A stretch of 19,936 nt of DNA, taken from NCBI GenBank assembly GCA_964534765.1, contig CAZHRJ010000045.1, positions 1 through 19,936 of the forward strand. Direction: 5' to 3'. The notes under the pieces are model-generated. The model was not told where the DNA came from, searched no databases, and was given only the letters and a program-made list of their open reading frames with translations. Below, one piece after another: positions 14,785 through 19,936 of the stretch (the first letter of the stretch is position 1; each line of letters opens with the position of its first letter). Position numbers and translations under genes: made by a program. The stretch comes from CAZHRJ01 sp964534765 (GTDB lineage Bacteria; Lindowbacteria; 2-12-FULL-62-27).

Positions 14785-16139
14785 GACGTGGATTTTTGCG
14801 TTTCGGGAAGAACCTGATACCGGATCAGAAATCTCCGGATCGGTTCCGGCGCGTCGATCGAAAACACTATATCCCGATCGTCCGCCAACATGGCCGCCCG
14901 GATCAGTACCTGCGCAACATCCGATGAAATATAAGTGACGCCGTCGAAGCGGATTCGCAGCGTCCGGCGGGCGCCGGCGGCGCTGATCCGGCCGGATGAA
15001 TCTTGAGGAGCGCCCGCCTGCTCAATCAAGTGCTTGATGCCCGATTTCAAGAGACGCAGAACATCGGGATCCTCGTCGGGGTCGAGACATCCTGACAGCA
15101 TCAGGCATGTTTCCTGGTCACGACGGACAACTGCGTACCGGGCGCGCGGCCCTTCGACCGCCGGGAGAGGGCCGCGCGGTTGAACGGGCGCTGTCGCGGG
15201 TGCGGCCTTGACGGCGGGCCCGCCCGACCCGGGCCACCCCCCGGCTGTAGGTTCGACCGAATCCTTCCCGGCGCGAACGTAGTACATCGCGCCCGGGCAG
15301 AATACGGGGCTGAACAGGTGGGGCCATTCAAAAAGAGATTCGCTTGGACCGATCAGGATGATCCCTCCCGGATTCAAGGATTGGAGAAATTTATCGAGGA
15401 TGCGCCCACGCGTTGCGACATCGAAGTAGATGAAGACGTTCCGGCAGCAAATCAGATCAAAGCCTTGCGGGAATGTGGCGGCCAGCAGGTTGTGTTCCTG
15501 AAACCGCACGCGCGATCGGATGGAATCCCTCACGCGATAGTGGCTGCCCTCTTGTGTGAAATATGTTTCGATGATTCGGGCCGGGGCGTTCGCAACCGGC
15601 CGCCTGTCGTACAGGCCGCGGGCCGCGGTTTCCAGTGCCCGGGTGCTGATGTCCGTCGCTAGAACGCTGATGTCGCCGGCACTTGGGGCGCCGGAGGCGC
15701 TGATCCGGCCGGAGCCGACTGTCCGGTTCCGCGCCTCCTGAAAAGCCATCACCAGACTGAACGGCTCCGCGCCCGTTGAACAGCCGGCGCTCCAGACACG
15801 CAGAGGTCCACCCAACCTCCCGGTAGCGGTCGCCGCCGCCCGCAACCAGTTCGGATACACGATGCGCTCGAGAAGTTCTATCTGGGGAAGACAACGGTAG
15901 AAGAGCGTTTCATTGATGAGGACGGACTCGGTGATGAGAATCCATTCGAGGTCGTCGGCCGGCGCCGAGATCAGCCGGCGCAGGTACGCGTCGGGGTGAT
16001 CCAGGTACAATTCATCCAGCCGCTCGCGAATGACCGCTTCCAGTTGAATGGGCTGGATCTTGTCCGGTTCCATCCCGACGTCTTCCTTGAGGCGCATCCG
16101 GATCGTCTGCAGCATCGTGTCGCTGATCAGGGCGGTCAT
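14781..16139 (-). CDS. cheR: CheR methyltransferase fused to a C-terminal STAS-like domain
   Basis: The ATG at 16139 overlaps the CheW stop (ATGA), giving 452 residues; the open frame up to 16289 is an antisense-like extension. Residues 1-290 are CheR, which uses S-adenosylmethionine to methylate receptor glutamates: N-terminal helical domain, SVLINETLFYR (72-82), SAM motif VWSAGCSTGAEPFSL (115-129), ATDIS (161-165) and CRNVFIYFD (232-240). The family usually has CSTGEEP; here the first Glu is Ala while the second is kept. A Pro/Gly/Ala linker (about 290-333) leads to a domain at about 335-445 with the STAS pattern: CLMLSGCLDPDED, LRIRFDGVTYISSDVAQVL, IRRFLIRYQV. Ser405-Ser406 sit where STAS anti-sigma antagonists have the phosphorylated Ser. 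GRISA(S/A)G repeats occur at 144-150 and 383-389, before ATDIS and inside the STAS part. Confidence 0.9.
   Translation of the reverse strand: MTALISDTMLQTIRMRLKEDVGMEPDKIQPIQLEAVIRERLDELYLDHPDAYLRRLISAPADDLEWILITESVLINETLFYRCLPQIELLERIVYPNWLRAAATATGRLGGPLRVWSAGCSTGAEPFSLVMAFQEARNRTVGSGRISASGAPSAGDISVLATDISTRALETAARGLYDRRPVANAPARIIETYFTQEGSHYRVRDSIRSRVRFQEHNLLAATFPQGFDLICCRNVFIYFDVATRGRILDKFLQSLNPGGIILIGPSESLFEWPHLFSPVFCPGAMYYVRAGKDSVEPTAGGWPGSGGPAVKAAPATAPVQPRGPLPAVEGPRARYAVVRRDQETCLMLSGCLDPDEDPDVLRLLKSGIKHLIEQAGAPQDSSGRISAAGARRTLRIRFDGVTYISSDVAQVLIRAAMLADDRDIVFSIDAPEPIRRFLIRYQVLPETQKSTS
14971..14995 (-). repeat. Dispersed GRISAAG repeat, copy C (in the STAS part of cheR)
   Basis: This copy differs from B by one base over 25 nt (15688-15712), so Ser becomes Ala in the peptide SGRISAAGA. 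It lies in a loop of the STAS-like domain, between the first helix and the LRIRFDG strand. Frame and strand match copies A and B. Inner hairpin stem is about 5 bp. Confidence 0.65.
15688..15712 (-). repeat. Dispersed GRISASG repeat, copy B (in the catalytic part of cheR)
   Basis: This copy encodes SGRISASGA at CheR residues 143-151, between the SAM-binding strand region and the DISVLATDIS strand. The same segment is normally a short loop in CheR. It shares its 23-nt core exactly with copy A and all but one base with copy C. Confidence 0.65.
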
Positions 16140-16627
16140 AGATTGGCCACTTTTTCTGAAATAAAAATCTTGTCGGCCGATAGCAGGATTAGAGGTCCCT
16201 GCGCCTCTTCGACCACGCCCGTGATGTATTCCCGGATGGCGTCGTCGATAGTCGGCGGCGGAGAAAAAAAGCCGGAAGCGTCGACCCATCGCGAACCGAT
16301 GACGCCGTCCACAATAAATCCGGCCTCCTGCTCAACGCCCGCCGCACGCGACCGAATAACCATAATTCTGGTCAGTGGGGTCAGATCGGCTTCGGGCAAG
16401 TCGAAGAAGAAGGCGGTGTCCAGGAGCGCGATGACCACCCCGCGCAAGTTGATGAGGCCGCGGACATGGGATGGCGTATGAAAGACAGGCGTCGGCTCCT
16501 GGTAGGCGATGACCTCTTTCACGGACAGGATGTCGATCGCGTATCGCTGGCCTCGCAGGCGAAATTCAAGAAGCTGACGAGCCGCCGAGCGGTCAGCGCC
16601 ATTTGGGGCGTGGTTCGAAGGGGTCAT
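16136..16627 (-). CDS. cheW: CheW-type coupling protein (second of the pair)
   Basis: The 163-residue product is a CheW SH3-like adaptor joining receptor to CheA. LLEFRLRGQRYAIDILSVKEVI (split here as LLEFRLRGQRY and AIDILSVKEVI) opens the fold, followed by RGLINLRGVVIALLD and a closing ILLSADKIF. A segment FFSPPPTIDDAIREYITGVV bears the usual signature loop. The first 18 residues are a polar tail. Start ATG at 16627 lies 9 nt after the upstream cheW stop; no strong Shine-Dalgarno site is visible. It differs clearly from its neighbour, so the two are not a recent duplication. Two CheW proteins with one MCP and one CheA suggest distinct coupling roles or array-stabilising rings. Confidence 0.9.
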   Translation of the reverse strand: MTPSNHAPNGADRSAARQLLEFRLRGQRYAIDILSVKEVIAYQEPTPVFHTPSHVRGLINLRGVVIALLDTAFFFDLPEADLTPLTRIMVIRSRAAGVEQEAGFIVDGVIGSRWVDASGFFSPPPTIDDAIREYITGVVEEAQGPLILLSADKIFISEKVANL

Positions 16628-16636
16628 GTCGCCGGA

Positions 16637-17095
16637 TCAATGAACCGAGTGCAGGGCGGACAGCTCGGTTTCCGAAAACAGTTTTGCGACATCGATCATC
16701 AGAATCAATCCGCCGCCGTGGGCCTCCGGCCGCTCGCAGACCGACCGGACAAACTTCGCGCCCATTCCGGTCAGCATGGCCGGAGGTGGCTTGAAGAATC
16801 TCTCTTCGATGCGGATCACGCGGCCCATCGAATCCACCCGCAGGCCGATGGAGCTCTGGTTTACATCGGTGATGAGCACCCGGCCGACGGGATGGCTCCT
16901 GGACGACTGAAATCGTTTCCTCATGTCCACAATCGGAACGACGTTGCCGCGAAGATCGATGATGCCTTCGAGAAAATCCGGCATGTTGGGCACCCGGGTG
17001 ATTTGTTCCGGAATGATGATTTCACGCACCTCATGGATGTCCAGCCCGTAAACTTCTGATCCGACCGAGAAGGGCAGCAGTTGACGTTCGGGCAT
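16637..17095 (-). CDS. cheW: CheW-type coupling protein (first of the pair)
   Basis: The 152-residue product is a second CheW adaptor. It begins QLLPFSVGSEVYGLDIHEV, has the receptor and kinase contact segment VPNMPDFLEGIIDLRGNVVP, then VDMRKRF, and ends LILMIDVAKLF. Residues RFFKPPPAMLTGMGAKFV form the variable loop. The ATG at 17095 is 6 nt after the cheB stop. No clear ribosome-binding sequence is visible, as for most internal genes here, consistent with coupled translation. The longer frame covering 16921-17283 on the same strand is a shadow of cheB and this gene. Confidence 0.92.
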   Translation of the reverse strand: MPERQLLPFSVGSEVYGLDIHEVREIIIPEQITRVPNMPDFLEGIIDLRGNVVPIVDMRKRFQSSRSHPVGRVLITDVNQSSIGLRVDSMGRVIRIEERFFKPPPAMLTGMGAKFVRSVCERPEAHGGGLILMIDVAKLFSETELSALHSVH

Positions 17096-17101
17096 GATAA
17101 T

Positions 17102-18163
17102 TCAGCGCCGCAGAACGTAGTCGAGAATGCGCGGCGCCATGCGGTCCACCGGTACGATTTCGTCGACGGCGTCGGCCTCCACGGCCGCACGCGGCATGCC
17201 GTACACCACGGAGCTGTCCTCGTCCTGGGCCAGGGTGACGGCTCCGCCGTCGCGGAGCACGCGAAGCCCCGCTGTGCCGTCATGTCCGATGCCGGTAAGA
17301 ACGACCGCCAGAATTCTCTGTGCCTGAGCCGCCAGACTGCGAAAAAGCGCGTCGACGGACGGTGACGGAACCGCCGGATCGGATGACGAGGGTTCCAAGC
17401 GGCATATCATCTTCGCTCCCCTGAACGAAACCATCAGATTGAATCCGCCGGGCGCGAGTATCGCGCGGCCCGCAAGAAGCGGCAAGTCCGGGGCGCCTTC
17501 GACGACCTCCATCCCGCCGGCGATGGATAGGTCACGCGCCAGAAGAGACGTGAACATGTGCGGCATGTGTTGCGCGATGACGATCGGTACCGGAAAGGTT
17601 TTGGGAATGGCCGTGAGGATGGCGCGCAAGGCATTCGGTCCGCCGGTCGAAGCGCCGAAAGCGACGAGATCGATCTGTTGCGCCTTGTTCAAAATGCGTC
17701 CGGCGGTATGCCCTGAAGAGCCGGTTGACGAAAGCGATCGTCGTCGCCGGAGACTCTGAATTTTCCTCCTCAAGTCCTCTTGAAACAATTCCCCGGCATG
17801 GTCGGAAAATTCCATCGGTTTCAGGACAAAATCCTCCGCCCCCTCCCGCAACGCGCGGATCGTGATTTCCGCGCCCGCGGACGTGTAAGCCGACACCATG
17901 AGAACGCGGCATGGATGCTGTCGACGGCGGATTTCACAGAGTGAGGCGATGCCGTCCATCTCGGGCATCTCAAAGTCCATCGTGACAACGTCGATGTCTG
18001 GCCCGAGTTTTTCCAGAGCTTCCACGCCGTTTCGCGCCAACGCAACGACTTCGATGGAGGGATCCTTCGAAAGGGTCTCTTTGATGACTTTTCGCATGAA
18101 TGGTGAATCATCCACCACCATTACTTTCGTGGTGGAAGGGAACGAATCAGAAGCGGCCGTCAC
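17102..18163 (-). CDS. cheB: CheB protein-glutamate methylesterase/deamidase
   Basis: I use the GTG at 18163, one base after the MCP stop, giving 353 residues; an ATG at 18190 overlapping the MCP end would add nine. Residues about 13-130 are a receiver (VMVVDDSPF pocket, phospho-acceptor Asp63 in VVTMDFEMPEMDG, Lys115 in FVLKPME). A linker with a run of Arg (near 138-145) precedes the methylesterase domain (about 163-353), with the catalytic triad Ser172 in FGASTGGP, His199 in AQHMP and Asp295 in GIGHDG. The enzyme removes methyl groups from receptor glutamates when phosphorylated by CheA, opposing CheR. Both CheR and CheB are present, so the pathway should adapt. Lying next to the MCP suggests this receptor is its substrate. 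Confidence 0.94.
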   Translation of the reverse strand: MTAASDSFPSTTKVMVVDDSPFMRKVIKETLSKDPSIEVVALARNGVEALEKLGPDIDVVTMDFEMPEMDGIASLCEIRRRQHPCRVLMVSAYTSAGAEITIRALREGAEDFVLKPMEFSDHAGELFQEDLRRKIQSLRRRRSLSSTGSSGHTAGRILNKAQQIDLVAFGASTGGPNALRAILTAIPKTFPVPIVIAQHMPHMFTSLLARDLSIAGGMEVVEGAPDLPLLAGRAILAPGGFNLMVSFRGAKMICRLEPSSSDPAVPSPSVDALFRSLAAQAQRILAVVLTGIGHDGTAGLRVLRDGGAVTLAQDEDSSVVYGMPRAAVEADAVDEIVPVDRMAPRILDYVLRR

Positions 18164-18164
18164 A

Positions 18165-19673
18165 TCAGACGCCCATGGACCGGGAGGCATTCTGAACAGT
18201 TTCGATGAGCGAGCGGGCGTTGATATCCAGCCGCTTGCCCTCCCCTACCAACTGCGAGGACGCCCTGCCGGTTTCGCGGGAGGACTGATTCAACGCCTCG
18301 ATCACGTGCTGGATTTCACGTGTGGCCTTGGCCTGCTCCTGCATGGCCAATGCGATGGTGTCGACCAGCGCCCCCACGCCCGCGACAGCCGTGCGGATTT
18401 TCTCGAGCGCATCGCCTGCCTGCTGGACGTCGGCTGCCTGGGTGTTGATCCGCGTGCGGGCATGGTCTGTTCTCTGGACGGCGGCCGCCGTTTCATCCTG
18501 AATCGACGCGATGAGACCTTCGATCTCCTTTGCGCTGCGCCCGACCCGCTCGGCCAGCTTCGATACCTCGTCCGCCACCACGGCAAACCCGCGTCCGTGC
18601 TCGCCGGCACGCGCGGCTTCAATCGCCGCGTTCAATGCGAGCAGCGACGTCTGCTCAGCGATGCGCGTGATAACCTCGACGATCTTCCCTATTTTCTTGC
18701 CGCTTTCACCCAGCCCCGCCACGGTTTTCTCGACCTCCCGGATGGATTCCTGGATGTGGTTCATGCCGACAATGATGGTCTGGACAGAACCGACCCCCGC
18801 CTCGGCCGTCTGATGGGCATGCTGGGCACGCTCCTGGGAATGCTTCGCATTCTCCGCGACCTCGCCGATGGATGCCGTCAGCTCGGAAACCGCGGCTGTC
18901 GAATCGGCCATATGGCGGTTCTGCTCTTTCGCTGACGTGTCCAGCTGAAGGCCGGCCGCCAGAATTTCCGATGCGCCGGCCGAGGATTCGGACGAAACTC
19001 GGCGGATGTTGTCGAAGGACATCCTGATCGTGCCGCTCAGCGACCGCGTCAGATACAACACGACGGCGGCCGCGCACATCACGCCGGCGGCCAGAAAGAC
19101 GGCGGCCAGAAAGACGCTGGCACGGTTCGACTTCAGAATTTCCGTCGACTTGCCCTCGCTGATCTCGACGCCCCGGTTCAACATCGACGTGACATGATCG
19201 GAAATGTCGTTGTAGTGCGCATTCAGGTTGACGGTCACCACCCGTGTTGCCTCGTCAAGCGCGCCCTCGTCCAGATTGCGGAAAAGATCTTCACGGGTGA
19301 TCCGGCGGATCTCATCGTAGGCTTGCCGGATGCGGTTGAGCTTTTCTTTCTGGTCCTGAAGGGTCAGCAGGGCATCCAGCTGCTGGAAAACCGATGACAG
19401 GTCTGTTTCCGACAGGATCAGCTTGCATTGTTCCCTCTGAAAGGCGTCCGCGCCGGGATTGATGGTCGTCAGGGAATTGGCCCGGTGAGATTCCACTTCG
19501 TTCTTGATCTTGAACATCAGTTGTAGCTTCGGGAAGTCGTTGGAAACGAGGTCTCGCGTGGATTGGGACGCGTTCATCAGTCCCTGAAAGACGAAGACGG
19601 CGGCGCCGCCGAAGATCGCCAGCACCACCACAAATCCCAGACCCAGCTTCGCGCGAATCGTCAGGTTATTCAT
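18165..19673 (-). CDS. Methyl-accepting chemotaxis protein without a recognisable HAMP domain
   Basis: The 502-residue receptor begins at an ATG at 19673 with a strong Shine-Dalgarno GGGAGG (19679-19684, 5 nt away). TM1 is about 8-30 (LGLGFVVVLAIFGGAAVF) and TM2 about 186-208. The periplasmic loop (about 32-183) is all-helical, of the four-helix-bundle kind, with no Cys or haem motif. After TM2 the cytoplasmic helices begin within about 20 residues, and I do not see the roughly 50-residue HAMP pattern. The signalling tip is intact (RIAEQTSLLALNAAIEAARA, then GEHGRGFAVVADEVSKLAER). Methylation helices flank it. The C-terminus ends RSMGV with no NWETF-type CheR tether. It is the only receptor in the operon and presumably feeds CheA. 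The partial haem-c protein just upstream may be its ligand partner. Confidence 0.93.
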   Translation of the reverse strand: MNNLTIRAKLGLGFVVVLAIFGGAAVFVFQGLMNASQSTRDLVSNDFPKLQLMFKIKNEVESHRANSLTTINPGADAFQREQCKLILSETDLSSVFQQLDALLTLQDQKEKLNRIRQAYDEIRRITREDLFRNLDEGALDEATRVVTVNLNAHYNDISDHVTSMLNRGVEISEGKSTEILKSNRASVFLAAVFLAAGVMCAAAVVLYLTRSLSGTIRMSFDNIRRVSSESSAGASEILAAGLQLDTSAKEQNRHMADSTAAVSELTASIGEVAENAKHSQERAQHAHQTAEAGVGSVQTIIVGMNHIQESIREVEKTVAGLGESGKKIGKIVEVITRIAEQTSLLALNAAIEAARAGEHGRGFAVVADEVSKLAERVGRSAKEIEGLIASIQDETAAAVQRTDHARTRINTQAADVQQAGDALEKIRTAVAGVGALVDTIALAMQEQAKATREIQHVIEALNQSSRETGRASSQLVGEGKRLDINARSLIETVQNASRSMGV

Positions 19674-19678
19674 ATCAT

Positions 19679-19684
19679 CCTCCC
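19679..19684 (-). promoter_or_regulatory. Strong ribosome-binding site of the MCP gene
   Basis: GGGAGG on the minus strand, 5 nt before the ATG at 19673, inside the 19-nt gap after the haem-c gene. Its strength suggests that the receptor is made in greater amount than the coupled genes downstream. Confidence 0.75.
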
Positions 19685-19692
19685 GTCGGCCG

Positions 19693-19936
19693 TCACTTGA
19701 TGGGAAGCGCGATGCTGAATCCGGATCCGCCCGCGCCCTCCTTCTCGCCGCATTTGATGCCCGGCGACGGGTTCCCCGGCATCTTTTCGCCCTTGGGCCC
19801 GCCGTGACAGGCCATGCAACTGCCCGCCAGATATTCGGGTTGGATCAGCCGAAGAACCTTGCGCCCTCTCAGCTTCGTCACTTCCGATGTCGCATTGCGG
19901 TTATTGTAGTCGGGGTTGGTGCGGTATTTTGTCAGA
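19693..19936 (-). CDS. Periplasmic c-type haem protein, DUF3365/Tll0287-like C-terminus (partial at window end)
   Basis: The frame runs from the window end to a TGA at 19693, showing the last 80 residues; a GTG at 19881 is internal, since the frame is open to 19936. The visible part contains CMACHGG, a CxxCH haem-c attachment site, preceded by VLRLIQPEYLAG. This resembles the haem-binding end of DUF3365 (Tll0287-like) sensor domains, which often sit in the ectodomains of kinases and receptors. Here the chain stops right after the domain (FSIALPIK, then stop) with no membrane segment or HAMP following. The next gene is the MCP, 19 nt away, so the two are surely co-transcribed and may form a two-protein redox or gas receptor. 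The N-terminus and export signal are outside the window. Confidence 0.72.
   Translation of the reverse strand, partial: LTKYRTNPDYNNRNATSEVTKLRGRKVLRLIQPEYLAGSCMACHGGPKGEKMPGNPSPGIKCGEKEGAGGSGFSIALPIK

Noticed and set aside
16140..16289. N-terminal extension of CheR
   Set aside because: It overlaps cheW, and CheR begins naturally at the ATGA junction at 16139.
16136..17095. Two cheW genes as a recent tandem duplication
   Set aside because: The proteins are too different in sequence for a recent copy event; they look like old paralogues.

Overview
The window is GC-rich and almost completely coding. Fifteen of the seventeen CDS (two cut by the window ends) run on the minus strand in two tightly packed blocks; a third-party exception is one plus-strand gene between them. 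It reads as an accessory chromosomal segment of a Gram-negative bacterium: there is a predicted outer-membrane barrel with a cleavable signal, a lipoprotein, periplasmic TPRs and a periplasmic c-type haem protein. The gene mix would fit Desulfobacterota or former delta-proteobacteria, but no taxonomic marker is present, so that is a weak guess. No rRNA, tRNA, CRISPR array, IS element or phage gene was seen.

Left block (1 to about 8345, transcribed right to left): a small unrecognised 71-aa protein, a CheY-like single-domain response regulator, an SDR sugar epimerase (PelX-like), a lipoprotein glycoside hydrolase matching the N-terminal part of PelA, a secreted deacetylase matching the rest of PelA, a membrane-anchored periplasmic TPR protein matching the front of PelB, and a TPR plus beta-barrel protein matching the back of PelB, cut off at base 1. 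This is the export and modification half of a Pel-type cationic exopolysaccharide locus in which both PelA and PelB are divided into two polypeptides, each with its own export signal. The synthase and inner-membrane genes (pelC, D, E, F, G) are not in the window and would be expected beyond base 1.

Middle (about 8346 to 10401): one plus-strand gene encodes an unusual membrane protein, a DUF3068 (PorA-family) ectodomain fused to an ABC-type periplasmic substrate-binding domain, with no ABC permease or ATPase beside it. It ends convergently, overlapping the next minus-strand gene by 7 bp.

Right block (10395 to 19936, transcribed right to left): a complete chemosensory operon. In transcription order it holds a haem-c DUF3365-like protein (partial at the window end), an MCP without a recognisable HAMP domain, CheB, two CheW proteins, a CheR with a C-terminal STAS-like domain, a hybrid CheA (Hpt, kinase, CheW-like, receiver), an Hpt plus degenerate-receiver protein, a second Hpt protein with a probable degenerate receiver on the opposite side, and a CheY-like regulator. 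Nearly all junctions are 4-nt overlaps or gaps of a few bases. There is no flagellar gene, CheZ, CheC or CheD, so with the neighbouring Pel genes the simplest reading is an alternative-function chemosensory pathway controlling exopolysaccharide or surface behaviour rather than flagellar taxis.

Most unexpected signal: a short GC-rich repeat (23 nt, a 17-nt core identical in all three copies) lies inside coding sequence at three places, twice in cheR and once at the start of the terminal response regulator. It is always in the same frame, adds a GRISA(S/A)G peptide, and always sits in a loop or tail.
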